NCBI GenBank assembly: GCA_016283095.1
Contig: JAEEMG010000083.1
Span: 1 to 64,000 of the forward strand
Direction: 5' to 3'
Length of the DNA: 64,000 nucleotides
DNA from: Paludibacteraceae bacterium
GTDB taxonomy: Bacteria > Bacteroidota > Bacteroidia > Bacteroidales > Paludibacteraceae
The notes beneath the pieces are model-generated. The model did not search any database. It was given only the letters and a program-made list of their open reading frames with translations, and was not told the DNA's origin. Shown one piece after another: positions 35,404 to 44,462 of this stretch (positions are counted from its first letter, which is position 1; every line of letters begins with the position of its first letter). The position numbers were made by a program, and so were the translations under genes.

Positions 35404-36594
35404 CTACAAAAAGATTGGCCTTGCGTAGTTCTTCACGTCATCCTCTGTAATCGCGTCGTTACATAGGATCGCAAGTCGCTCGACAACATTCTTCAATTCA
35501 CGTATGTTTCCGTTCCATTCGAATGACTGCAAATGTGCCATCGCTCCTTTCTCGAATTTATGCTTCTGACCTGTAGCCGAATCATATTTGTTTATGAAGT
35601 GCTCCACAAGCAATGGTATGTCGTCTTTTCTTTCTCTCAATGGCGGCACACACAAAGGAATGACGCTCAGACGGTGATAAAGGTCTTCTCGGAAGTTGCC
35701 TTTCTCAATCTCCTGCTTCAGGTTTTTGTTGGTGGCTGCGATCACTCTCACGTCTACTTTGATCGCTTTGTCTCCGCCGACTCTTGTCAACACGCCTTCC
35801 TGAAGCACTCGCAACACTTTAGTCTGTGCGGCAAGGCTCATATCTCCTATCTCGTCAAGGAATAGTGTGCCTCCGTCTGCCTGTTCGAATTTTCCTATTC
35901 TTTGTTTCAATGCCGACGTGAAGGCTCCCTTCTCGTGTCCGAAAAGTTCGCTTTCAATCAGTTCCGACGGAATGGCAGCGCAGTTCACCTCAATGAATGG
36001 TTTGTTTGCTCTGGCACTCCTTGCGTATATCTGGTGAGCCACTACCTCTTTTCCTGTTCCATTCTCACCTGTGATGAGAATTCTGGCATCTGTAGGTGCG
36101 ACTCTTTCTATCAAAGCACGAAGATGATTGATCTGTTCGCTCTGACCAACCATTTCACGGTCGTCCGCCACACCTCCTGTTGCTTTTTTCACACCGTTTG
36201 AGATGGCGGCACGAAGATTGCTACTTTCAGGGCTGTTGCTTGACATCGCCTCTTTTACCGCTTGAAGCAGACGGTTGAGGTTCATCGGCTTCTCAATGAA
36301 GTCGAAGGCTCCGTTTCGCATACATTGTACGGCAGTCTCAATTGTGCCGTGACCTGATATCAATATCATTTTTGTAGACGGTTGCAACTGGCGCATCTTG
36401 GCAAGAAGTTCAATACCATCCATCTTCGGCATCTTGATGTCCGAAAACACAAGGTCGAACTGCTCTTTTTCTGCCTCCTTCAATCCGTTTTCTCCGTCTT
36501 CTGCGAGAGTCACTACGTGTCCTTCAAATTCAAGAACCTCTTTCATTGAATTTCGGATACTTCTCTCGTCGTCAACTACTAATATTTTTGCCAT
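35404..36594 (-). CDS. Sigma-54-dependent response regulator lacking a Fis-type HTH
   Basis: 396 residues. The receiver domain (1-120) has DDE, phospho-acceptor Asp in LVFSDIKMPKMDG and Lys in FIEKPM. The AAA+ activator domain (about 150-390) has Walker A GENGTGKEVVAHQI, the sigma-54 contact loop as GAFTSA instead of GAFTGA, Walker B GGTLFLDEIGDM and the arginine-finger region LYHRLSVIPLCVPPLRERKD. The protein ends at DDVKNYARPIFL, so the usual C-terminal Fis helix-turn-helix is absent. It should activate sigma-54 promoters without a dedicated DNA site, as FlgR and CtcC do. No kinase gene is adjacent. Confidence 0.88.
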   Translation of the reverse strand: MAKILVVDDERSIRNSMKEVLEFEGHVVTLAEDGENGLKEAEKEQFDLVFSDIKMPKMDGIELLAKMRQLQPSTKMILISGHGTIETAVQCMRNGAFDFIEKPMNLNRLLQAVKEAMSSNSPESSNLRAAISNGVKKATGGVADDREMVGQSEQINHLRALIERVAPTDARILITGENGTGKEVVAHQIYARSARANKPFIEVNCAAIPSELIESELFGHEKGAFTSALKQRIGKFEQADGGTLFLDEIGDMSLAAQTKVLRVLQEGVLTRVGGDKAIKVDVRVIAATNKNLKQEIEKGNFREDLYHRLSVIPLCVPPLRERKDDIPLLVEHFINKYDSATGQKHKFEKGAMAHLQSFEWNGNIRELKNVVERLAILCNDAITEDDVKNYARPIFL

Positions 36595-36647
36595 CCTAAA
36601 TTAAATCCTTGTGTGTTGTTAGTCTAGTGTTGTTTTCCATGATTGGC

Positions 36648-37478
36648 TTATTTTTTCTTTTTGCTCGACAATTCGTATTTTGTTCCTGAGATACTTTCAA
36701 GAGACGCTACTGCTTTACCCATCTTCAAGCTTGCTTCGACATACACTGGGTAGTGGTTGTCGTCGTCAGCCACGTAGATTTTCAAGTCCTCGTCGTTCTT
36801 GAACAAGTCACCCTTGATAAGGGTAGGGACAAATACTGATGTTTTATATTTGCTTCCGTCCTTTAGTTTGACGGTCTCTTTTCCTGTAAACTTCAATCCC
36901 AATTCGTAGACGATGTCTTCAAACAGAAGTGAGAATGCGGCAACATCTCCTCTCGACATTGATGTCACGTCTAAGTTGCGGACTTTGTAGCATGTGGCTA
37001 TCAAATCACATGCCTTCTTACTGATGTTGAATTCAGTTCTGGAAGTTCCTTTTCTCTTGATGTATTCGAAATTCACATGTAGGCTGTCGGCATTCCCATT
37101 GTCTGTGTATAGATATGTGGAATAGCTCCAATAGCTGTCCTCATGTTTGCCATCGTGATAGTACACTGGTTGAAGTGTCTTCTTGCTGATGTATGATGTG
37201 AATGTGTCTCTCACCACATAGAATCTTTCAAACATTCCTTGTGTATATCCGTTGACAGAAAGTTTATAGCAGTCCTCACCTCTGACAACAGCCTCACCCA
37301 CCTCAAAATGAATCTTTCCTGCCTTCATCGAAATGAATCCAAGATTGAAATAGATACCGTAAGTCGCTTTTTCTCCAACCTTGAACACAGGAGTGTCTAC
37401 ATACGAAATCTGCGAAAAGACGCTGCCTGCCGACAACACCATCGCAATAATCAGTGTAATAATGTGTTTTATGTTCAT
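36648..37478 (-). CDS. DUF3108 exported protein
   Basis: 276 residues from MNIKHIITLIIAMVLSAGSV, a signal peptide cut near VFSQ. The mature chain fits DUF3108: FKVGEKATYGIYFNLGFISM, AGKIHFEVGEA, GEDCYKLSVNGYT and a C-terminal KIYVADDDNHYPVYVEASLK. It is predicted to be a beta-rich periplasmic or outer-membrane-associated protein of unknown function. An ATG seven codons upstream is possible but precedes the signal peptide awkwardly. The response-regulator gene follows 53 bp later on the same strand; a repeat-expanded spacer lies upstream. Confidence 0.82.
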   Translation of the reverse strand: MNIKHIITLIIAMVLSAGSVFSQISYVDTPVFKVGEKATYGIYFNLGFISMKAGKIHFEVGEAVVRGEDCYKLSVNGYTQGMFERFYVVRDTFTSYISKKTLQPVYYHDGKHEDSYWSYSTYLYTDNGNADSLHVNFEYIKRKGTSRTEFNISKKACDLIATCYKVRNLDVTSMSRGDVAAFSLLFEDIVYELGLKFTGKETVKLKDGSKYKTSVFVPTLIKGDLFKNDEDLKIYVADDDNHYPVYVEASLKMGKAVASLESISGTKYELSSKKKK

Positions 37479-37518
37479 GGTCTTAGTGTGTTTTATCAAT
37501 TATACAATTAAAATTCTC

Positions 37519-37675
37519 GTAGAGACGCACGGACGTGCGTGTCATTTGGACGTGCGTGTCATTTGGACGTGCATCATAATTATCGTGTAATAATTATAAT
37601 CGACGTGCGTGTCATTCACATTTTTCGGCCGATCTTTTTCATGTCGACCTACATTTGGAACAGTAGTGTCTCTAC
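37519..37675. repeat. Expanded GAGACG element with 17-bp tandem units
   Basis: It starts as GTAGAGACGCACGGACGTGC. It then repeats a 17-bp unit (GGACGTGCGTGTCATTT) at 37531, 37548 and, degenerate, 37565, with another copy at 37601. It closes with the inverted arm GTCTCTAC at 37668-37675. This looks like the dispersed palindrome with its loop expanded by slippage. No coding function. Confidence 0.75.
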
Positions 37676-37678
37676 GCA

Positions 37679-39166
37679 TCAATCGTTATGGATACGTTTG
37701 AAGATTCGTTCAGTGCGAAGTCTGTTGAAGAAACCTTGTTTGTCATCATCAAGAGAAAGCCAGATGAAGATAGGTTTTCCTACAATATGATCCTCTGGTA
37801 CAAATCCCCAGTATCTGGAGTCAGCGGAGTTGTGTCTGTTGTCTCCCATCATCCAATAGTAGTCCATTTTAAATGTGTATTTGTTGGCGACTTCCCCATT
37901 TATTTTTATGTTGTCGCCTGAATACTCTAGTTTATTGCCCTCATAGTTGCGAATAATCTGGGCATACAAATCAATATTATCAGCATTAAGGTCGATAGTC
38001 TCTCCCTTAGCTGGAATATGGATCGGACCATAGTTGTCGCGAGTCCACTTGTTGTCTGATTTTGTCTGTGGGAATGTGCGTCCACCGAATCTTTCGTCTT
38101 CTAGTTTGATGCTCACCACTTCGTTGCGTTTTTCAAGTTGAGCTTTCATAGCTGCTGTCAACGGCAATTTGTAGACGAAGTTGTAAGAACCATCCTCGTT
38201 TGGCTGGTACTGCAACATTCGTTTCCAGTCTGTCGACACCATTGAATATTCGTAGTCAGACTTGCTTACTCCGAGCGACTGGAATGTCTTTTCTGTAAAC
38301 GCTTTTGTTGTCTCGATGAAGTAGTTGAACTGTATATGTTCAGGAGCCTCGATCAATTGTCCGTTGATATACAGGTTTCTGTCTGAGATCAACAGGTCGT
38401 CGCCTGGCAGACCGACACATCTTTTCACATAATTCTCACGTCTGTCGACTGGCCTCCAAACAATCTCTCCGAAAGTTTCCTTATCATTCCACACCTTATC
38501 ACGTCCGTAAGTTGATGTAAGTGTGTAATAATCAGGATTCTGTACTTTCATCGCTACTGTGTCGCCAGCAGGGAAGTTGAAAACCACGATGTCGTATAGT
38601 TTTACATCTTCGAATCCGGCCAAACGTTTGTATTCCCATTGTGGATTCTCAATATATGATTTGCAGTTGAGAATCGGCAACGTATGTTGGGCCAACGGGA
38701 ATGAAAGAGGAGTCATAGGAGATCGTGGACCATAATTGCATTTGCTGACGAATAGGTAGTCGCCAACCAACAGCGATTTTTCCAATGATGAAGATGGAAT
38801 CACATAGTTTTGGAACAAGTAGAGGTTGATGTAGTAGACGACAATCAAAGCGAAAACAATTGCGTCTACCCAGCTTCCTACCGTCTTCACAATCGGATTT
38901 GTCGATTTCTTCCACCAGTCCCATGCCACATAACGTGTGATATAGACATCAAGGAAGAACAGCAAGAAAAGTAGCGACAATGGATTTCCTGTCCATATTG
39001 TGAACAATATCACAATCACAGCAAGAATACCAAATTTGATATAGTCTATTTTATCGGTATCCTTGAAACGTTCTGCCAATGTGCCAGATTTCTTTCCGAT
39101 ATAATCGTCTTTCTTTTTTGAAGACGCCAAAACTTTATTTGATGATCCAGATCCTATTCCAAACAT
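37679..39166 (-). CDS. lepB: Signal peptidase I
   Basis: 495 residues, the long Bacteroidota form. Two or three N-terminal hydrophobic segments precede box B, VIPSSSLEKSLLVGDYLFVS (catalytic Ser). Box D, NYVKRCVGLPGDDLLI, carries the general-base Lys. Box E, MMGDNRHNSADSRYWGFVP, is near the end. A large insertion of about 150 residues between boxes D and E is visible. The enzyme removes signal peptides of exported proteins on the outer face of the inner membrane. It follows dapB by 5 bp, a conserved pairing, so the two are co-transcribed. Confidence 0.93.
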   Translation of the reverse strand: MFGIGSGSSNKVLASSKKKDDYIGKKSGTLAERFKDTDKIDYIKFGILAVIVILFTIWTGNPLSLLFLLFFLDVYITRYVAWDWWKKSTNPIVKTVGSWVDAIVFALIVVYYINLYLFQNYVIPSSSLEKSLLVGDYLFVSKCNYGPRSPMTPLSFPLAQHTLPILNCKSYIENPQWEYKRLAGFEDVKLYDIVVFNFPAGDTVAMKVQNPDYYTLTSTYGRDKVWNDKETFGEIVWRPVDRRENYVKRCVGLPGDDLLISDRNLYINGQLIEAPEHIQFNYFIETTKAFTEKTFQSLGVSKSDYEYSMVSTDWKRMLQYQPNEDGSYNFVYKLPLTAAMKAQLEKRNEVVSIKLEDERFGGRTFPQTKSDNKWTRDNYGPIHIPAKGETIDLNADNIDLYAQIIRNYEGNKLEYSGDNIKINGEVANKYTFKMDYYWMMGDNRHNSADSRYWGFVPEDHIVGKPIFIWLSLDDDKQGFFNRLRTERIFKRIHND

Positions 39167-39171
39167 TTCAA

Positions 39172-39888
39172 TCAGAATTTAAACATGTCTGCAGTAGTGT
39201 AAAAGCCTTTCTTTCCGGCAGTAAACTCAGCGGCAAGCACAGCTCCTAACGCGAATCCCTCACGGCTTTTTGCGTCGTGAGTGATCTCTATTGAATCAAC
39301 TCCAGACTCGTAGCGGATAGTGTGGATTCCTGGAACCTCACCTTCACGAATAGACTTGATTGCAATATCTGATGAAGATCCTTCTACCTCTTTTGACCAG
39401 TTACTCTTTCTGTCAAGGTTTTCAAGAATACCTTCAGCAAGTGTGATTGCAGTTCCACTTGGAGCGTCAAGTTTGTGTATGTGGTGAACTTCTGTCATCT
39501 CAACATTATATTGAGTGAATCCGTTCATAATCTTTGCCAAATATTTGTTGACTGCCATGAAAATATTCACGCCTACAGAATAGTTTGAACTCCAGAAAAG
39601 AGTACCGTTTTTCTTTGTCATTGTTGCCTTGACATCCTCAATCTGCTTTGTCCAACCAGTAGTGCCGCAAACGACAGGAACTCCAGCGTCGAAACAAGCG
39701 TTGATGTTGTCGATCGCAGTTGTTGGAACAGTAAACTCGATTGCAACGTCGGCACTCTTGAATGCGTCACTCTTCAAATCTTCACGGTTGTCTATATCAA
39801 TGATAGATACGATTTCATGACCTCTTTCTCTCGCAATTTTTTCAATCATGTGGCCCATTTTACCGTAGCCGATAAGCGCTATTTTCAT
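39172..39888 (-). CDS. dapB: 4-hydroxy-tetrahydrodipicolinate reductase
   Basis: 238 residues from MKIALIGYGKMGHMIEKIA (NAD(P)-binding loop). Further landmarks are FTVPTTAIDNINACFDAGVP, CGTTGW, SSNYSVGVNIF and the catalytic block TEVHHIHKLDAPSGTAITLA. It reduces hydroxytetrahydrodipicolinate in the diaminopimelate/lysine pathway. An earlier in-frame ATG (39924) is upstream of the predicted transcription start and was not used. It is first gene of the dapB-lepB pair. Confidence 0.95.
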   Translation of the reverse strand: MKIALIGYGKMGHMIEKIARERGHEIVSIIDIDNREDLKSDAFKSADVAIEFTVPTTAIDNINACFDAGVPVVCGTTGWTKQIEDVKATMTKKNGTLFWSSNYSVGVNIFMAVNKYLAKIMNGFTQYNVEMTEVHHIHKLDAPSGTAITLAEGILENLDRKSNWSKEVEGSSSDIAIKSIREGEVPGIHTIRYESGVDSIEITHDAKSREGFALGAVLAAEFTAGKKGFYTTADMFKF

Positions 39889-39921
39889 ATTCGTCTTCTT
39901 TATCACTTTACAATATTTCGG

Positions 39922-39929
39922 CAAATATA
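39922..39929 (-). promoter_or_regulatory. -7 promoter box for dapB-lepB
   Basis: The minus strand reads TATATTTG followed by CCGAA, 33 bp before the dapB ATG. Confidence 0.6.
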
Positions 39930-40091
39930 TTCATTTTTTGGGAGAATCATTCATAAAAAATGCTAAATAAAAATGTGGATGGTTAATTGTCAAATCAAAA
40001 TCCTTTTTATAAAGCAAGAGCATACAGATTAGGATTGCCAATACGACACTCCCAAACCGCATGCTCATATTGCGAACTTTTAGTAAAAATT

Positions 40092-40985
40092 TTACAGAGA
40101 TTTTACCTCTTCAATATCTATTTTTAAGAGAGATGAGATTTCTTCATCGCTCATTCCACCCTTCCTTAACAGTGTAATGGTTTTTGAACGTTCTTCTGCT
40201 ATGCCTTCTGCTTTCCCCTCTGCTCTTCCTTCAGCTCTTCCTTCAGCTCTTCCTTCAGCTATGCCCTCTTTCTTTGCATAGTTTATTTGATTGACATAGT
40301 CACGGTACGCTTTTAGACTACGTTCATATTTATTGCGTTCTTCAAAAGAAAGCATAGAACAATTAGAGAGGTCCCATAACCTCTTGAATACCTCTTTGTC
40401 TTTGAATTCTATATTTCCCATACGCTCCATATTTTTCAGATTGTAGATCCATTCCTCAAAGTGGTCTGCACATCCATTGTTTGACTTTTTGAACTTTGGC
40501 AATTGTATGAAATAGCCACGTATTTTATCGCTGATTGTTTTGTTTGTTTTGGGGTCCATCAATCTCATTTCACAAAGCACATCCTTGTTGTCTTTGTTGT
40601 CGAACAAATTGAAATGTGTGATGAACACGCCAATGACTGCGTTGATTCCGTACTCCCACTCCTCACCTTTTTCTCCTTGCATGGTGATCGCCCTTGAAAG
40701 ATAAAACAAAGCTCTCTCCACAAAGTAATCTTGTCTTTTATTCTGCATCTCAATGATGACATGTTTGCCATTGTCTAACTTGCAGAACAAGTCGAAGATT
40801 ATTGATCTTCTGTCATTTTCCTCCGACACGAGTTCCTTGTTCTCATACGTCAGATCAACAATAGGTGCCTCTGTGTCTACAAAAGAGTTAAGAAAATCCA
40901 TCAATAGGATTTTGTCACCAAAAATTCTCTTGAATCCTTCGTCACAAAACGGATTCAGCATTACTGCTTTTTCTTCTTTCTCCAT
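40092..40985 (-). CDS. Rpn/PD-(D/E)XK nuclease family protein (transposase_31-like)
   Basis: 297 residues. NPFCDEGFKRIFGDK opens the family. Nuclease core residues are in RSIIFDLFCKLDNGKHVIIE, MQNKRQDYFVERALFYLSR (D...ExQ-type motif). The C-terminal part holds EGIAEGRAEGRAEGRAEGKA followed by EGIAE, a length-variable tandem typical of this family, and a final HTH-like GGMSDEEISSLLKIDIEEV. Relatives (Rpn proteins) are DNA endonucleases that promote recombination, and recent work on the family ties some to defence with short internal products. No inverted repeats or partner transposase are seen. Confidence 0.85.
   Translation of the reverse strand: MEKEEKAVMLNPFCDEGFKRIFGDKILLMDFLNSFVDTEAPIVDLTYENKELVSEENDRRSIIFDLFCKLDNGKHVIIEMQNKRQDYFVERALFYLSRAITMQGEKGEEWEYGINAVIGVFITHFNLFDNKDNKDVLCEMRLMDPKTNKTISDKIRGYFIQLPKFKKSNNGCADHFEEWIYNLKNMERMGNIEFKDKEVFKRLWDLSNCSMLSFEERNKYERSLKAYRDYVNQINYAKKEGIAEGRAEGRAEGRAEGKAEGIAEERSKTITLLRKGGMSDEEISSLLKIDIEEVKSL
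40198..40269. repeat. 12-bp coding microsatellite in the Rpn-family gene
   Basis: Six 12-bp units, of which three (GCTCTTCCTTCA at 40222, 40234, 40246) are identical, encode the EGRA/EGKA/EGIA tetrapeptides. Copy number could change in frame by slippage. Confidence 0.8.
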
Positions 40986-41055
40986 TTTTTGAACCGTTAC
41001 TATATTGTTGTTTTTAATTAATATTTTGCCTGATTAAGGCAGTTTTTATTTGCGG

Positions 41056-41063
41056 CAAAGGTA
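41056..41063 (-). promoter_or_regulatory. -7 promoter box for the Rpn-family gene
   Basis: The minus strand reads TACCTTTG followed by CCGCA, leaving a leader of about 65 nt. Confidence 0.55.
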
Positions 41064-41197
41064 ATTCTTATTTTTATTTGTGACAATAGAATGATGTTTT
41101 TTGTTTGACTTATAGGACTATGAATCAAAATCCCGCAGATACAATGTAATGCATCCACGGGATTGTATTTTATTCAGCATTCAGCATTTATAATTTT

Positions 41198-44100
41198 TCA
41201 TTTCACTATTACCGTCTGTGCTTCTTTTCCACATTTGACGATATAGATTCCTCTGCCGAGATGAATTTTTGTGATTGCTGAGTTGACGGTGCCGTTGGCG
41301 AGTATCTGTCCATTGATGTTGTAGACGGAATAGTCTTCTCTGACATTCTCGTCTAACGATATTATTATCACCTGCTCGTTTTGTGTGTAGACAAGTGTCG
41401 TTCTGGAGGTCGTGTTTTCGACAGTTGTCTCACTTGACATTGGAACGGCAGTGAATGGAACCGACAGAATTCGCCACTCACGATGGACATTGGCTCCGGT
41501 CGCTCCTGTCTGCCATAATCCTACTTTTGTGCCGATCTCAAGATGCTCTCCTTCCAGATCTAGCAGTTTGTCGTTGGATACGGATGTCACTTTGTAACTG
41601 TTGTCGCCAATATGCTCCACCTTAAACTGCTGGCCTTTGTTTGATTCATCAAGTTGTGAAGTGGTCAAATAGTATGATCCATCGTCTGTCAACGCATATT
41701 TCTTGCCTTCCAACATTGTGTAAATATTGTAGTTGCCGTTATCTAATTTGTTGAAATACCAGCGTTGCATAGAGTCTGCCACACATAATGAACTTAGTTG
41801 CAATGCTCCTCCGTTCAGTGTCAACGGTGCTGTGCTGGCTCTTGGCACAATCAAATATGGGAATCCTTCAGTAAAGTTTTCCATTCCATTGCCTGCTTCC
41901 GTTGCAAACACTAATGTGGAAATTTCCTCTCCTCCCATAGTGTAGTCGACTCTTCCGTCGACAACCTCAACATCTGCCATACGCTTGCAATCCAAACGGG
42001 AATTTGTGACATACAGTTCAGCTAGACCATCAACTTTTTTCAGCAATGAAAGATCTATGCTGATGTTTTTTTCCTCAGTAGCAGTGTTGAGCATCACTAC
42101 AACAACCTTGTCGCCTGATGGACTGACCGCAGCCAGGATATCATTACGTCCTGTTCCTAACATTGTATAGCCTTGACGGATAAAGCGAGTGACCTGCATA
42201 CGGACGTAGAAATTCTTTACGATATTGTATGTCTGGTTGCTGAAATTACCTTTCACCATACACCATTGGTCGTTGTTCTCCTCCACAAACTGCCAATCGA
42301 TCCATGCTTGTGGCTGAAGATAGTTGAGGTCGTCGAACATACGTTGTGCCAAAGAGAGATTGCCTGCCAGTCCATTTCCTCCGGCTCCTGTCTCAGACAT
42401 CCAGAATGGCAGACGAGTCTCTGTCACCAAATCTTTCAGATTTGCTTTGTCTCTTATATCACCTCCGTATGTATGCACGTTGAACTGACCTAACATCGGA
42501 ACAATATCTCCCTCTTTCACAAATAGTTGCAATTCTCCGATGGCTGTAGAAACACTCGTCTCGTCGGAAGCGGATAGCACCGTCTTCAACCCTGAATTTT
42601 TCAATTTCGGATAGATCACGCGGATAAGGTCCACTTGTGATGAAGGGTCGAAATGACATCCCTCCTGTCCTCCGTTCTCTCCCCAGTAGTTTGTGTTAGG
42701 TTCGTTGAACGGATCCAAAGTTTTGAACTCTATTCCATATTCATCTTTATAATGTTTGCAGACGTCGATCAGATAATCTGAGAATTTTCCGTAGTATTCT
42801 GGTTTCAAATTGTCTTTGCCTGCATCTTTGTTTCCGGAAGCACAGCCACTGTATGTCATCCAATATGGAGCAGAGTTGGAGAACGCTTCAAAAATGGCAT
42901 CTTTACGCGCCTCATTCAGTTTCAGCATCACTTTGCGTTGTGCAGCGTCGGCATTCCAATCATAATCGGAATACTCGCTTGCCTTGAATCCCTCCATTTC
43001 CGCACGTTTGCCTTTGCCGTTGCACATGTGTCCGTTGTAGTGCGACGGATGGTCTCCTCCACCGATGTTGTAACGGAAGATATTGTAATTCAGTTTGTCT
43101 TCCGACGTGAGCATGTCCACCAGATCGTCGATTTTATTCTCACTCCACTTGCCGCACATGTTTGCCCACCAGCAAAGAGAGACTCCCCATCCTTCAATTG
43201 TCTGCTGTCGTGCGGCCGGGTTGATGCGGATGATGCTTGTTGACGACGGTTCATATTTGCTCATGAGGTTGTTATACTCCGTCTCTGTGATATTGACCAC
43301 CGATCCATGTCTCATCACCGATGGCAAAGAGTATTGTGAAGATTCGAGTTGTGTGAATACGCCTGAAGATAAATCAGTAGTGATAAGAGGATAATAGCCT
43401 TTGCCTCCAAAATCATCGATGAACAGGCACCATTTGTTTTCTCCGTTAAATTTGAAGCAAGTAGGGCCTTCCACGTAAGCGATCTGACTCATTTGGGTGT
43501 TGATCTCCGTCCATTGGCCAAGAAGCGACGTCGCCTTCTCCATGATTATATATTTGCCCGACGACGGCATTCCCGACTTATGGGCTTCAGTAGCTTCATT
43601 CTTCTTGAAACGGTAGTAAGTGTTTCCTACTTTGATGACAGTAGCGTCGATCACACTGATTGTACGGTTTTGAGAGTTTTTCAACTCGATCCATACTTTA
43701 GCGTCGGAAAATGTCTTGAAATCTTTCGTCGTGCAGTAGTAGACGCGATGAGTATTATCATTATTCTGGACATATTGTGACGCTGGTATCTTTGAAGACC
43801 AGAACACTAAATATTCTCCAGACTCCTCATTATATACAGCTTCGGGAGCCCAAGTGCAACCGGCACCGTCTGGAGCCACCCTGCACATACGTTGTTCGGA
43901 CCAATTTATCAAGTCGGAAGATTCCCACACCATTATAGCCTTGCTACCTGTTGTCTGAGCCGCAGTCCAGTCGCCATTGCCATTGATTTTCAGGTCTGTG
44001 GCAATCACGAAGAATTTGGAACCGTCGGCAGAACGCATGATAAAAGGATCACGCAGACCTTTCTCGCCCAAAGTAGAAGTGAGCACTGGATTGCCACCAT

Positions 44101-44275
44101 TAATATCTTTCCAATTCAATCCATCACGGCTGACAGCAAAATATATCTGTTCACCCTGGGCCAACCCCTCGCCTTTGAAGTAGGCGAACAAGTAAGCAGT
44201 AAAGTCTTTTTCAGCTGCAAACGAAATTGCATATGTCATCACCAAGAGAAGTGATGCTAAAAATCGTCGTGTCAT
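41198..44275 (-). CDS. Secreted GH43-GH30 bifunctional hydrolase with ricin-like module and T9SS domain
   Basis: 1025 residues from MTRRFLASLLLVMTYAISFA (signal peptide). Residues about 25-335 form a GH43-type five-blade propeller: GLRDPFIMRSADGSKFFVIA, GCTWAPEAVY and YVEGPTCFKF (catalytic Asp/Glu region). About 350-780 is a GH30 barrel: EGWGVSLCWWANM, LDPFNEPNTNYW (acid/base Glu) and FWMSETGAGG (nucleophile Glu). A ricin-B-like or lectin-like stretch follows (YLTTSQLDESNKGQQFKVEH, LLDLEGEHLEIG). The end, YSVYNINGQILANGT to AQTVIVK, is a T9SS sorting domain. It probably removes arabinose or galactose side units and cuts a beta-1,6-galactan or xylan backbone. Substrate not decided. Confidence 0.85.
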   Translation of the reverse strand: MTRRFLASLLLVMTYAISFAAEKDFTAYLFAYFKGEGLAQGEQIYFAVSRDGLNWKDINGGNPVLTSTLGEKGLRDPFIMRSADGSKFFVIATDLKINGNGDWTAAQTTGSKAIMVWESSDLINWSEQRMCRVAPDGAGCTWAPEAVYNEESGEYLVFWSSKIPASQYVQNNDNTHRVYYCTTKDFKTFSDAKVWIELKNSQNRTISVIDATVIKVGNTYYRFKKNEATEAHKSGMPSSGKYIIMEKATSLLGQWTEINTQMSQIAYVEGPTCFKFNGENKWCLFIDDFGGKGYYPLITTDLSSGVFTQLESSQYSLPSVMRHGSVVNITETEYNNLMSKYEPSSTSIIRINPAARQQTIEGWGVSLCWWANMCGKWSENKIDDLVDMLTSEDKLNYNIFRYNIGGGDHPSHYNGHMCNGKGKRAEMEGFKASEYSDYDWNADAAQRKVMLKLNEARKDAIFEAFSNSAPYWMTYSGCASGNKDAGKDNLKPEYYGKFSDYLIDVCKHYKDEYGIEFKTLDPFNEPNTNYWGENGGQEGCHFDPSSQVDLIRVIYPKLKNSGLKTVLSASDETSVSTAIGELQLFVKEGDIVPMLGQFNVHTYGGDIRDKANLKDLVTETRLPFWMSETGAGGNGLAGNLSLAQRMFDDLNYLQPQAWIDWQFVEENNDQWCMVKGNFSNQTYNIVKNFYVRMQVTRFIRQGYTMLGTGRNDILAAVSPSGDKVVVVMLNTATEEKNISIDLSLLKKVDGLAELYVTNSRLDCKRMADVEVVDGRVDYTMGGEEISTLVFATEAGNGMENFTEGFPYLIVPRASTAPLTLNGGALQLSSLCVADSMQRWYFNKLDNGNYNIYTMLEGKKYALTDDGSYYLTTSQLDESNKGQQFKVEHIGDNSYKVTSVSNDKLLDLEGEHLEIGTKVGLWQTGATGANVHREWRILSVPFTAVPMSSETTVENTTSRTTLVYTQNEQVIIISLDENVREDYSVYNINGQILANGTVNSAITKIHLGRGIYIVKCGKEAQTVIVK

Positions 44276-44334
44276 AGAAAGTAATTTTTCAGTAAAGACG
44301 GAAACCATTCCCGTCTTGTGTTATTAGTATGCCA

Positions 44335-44342
44335 CAAATATA
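44335..44342 (-). promoter_or_regulatory. -7 promoter box for the GH43-GH30 gene
   Basis: The minus strand reads TATATTTG followed by TGGCA. A second minus-strand box (TATCTTTG, 44458-44465) lies further upstream, overlapping the ATPase operator. Confidence 0.55.
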
Positions 44343-44462
44343 TTTACTTTAAACAAAATCAACGTGTTCAAAAGTACCATTTTAAGGAAAAAAGTAAATG
44401 AGAAATGAAAAAACTATAAAATCAGTTTAGAAATTTTACAAAACTTTTCTTTCGCATCAAAG

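Noticed and set aside
40092-40985. Insertion sequence (because family is sometimes annotated as transposase)
   Set aside because: No terminal inverted repeats or target duplications seen; the family is a PD-(D/E)XK nuclease.
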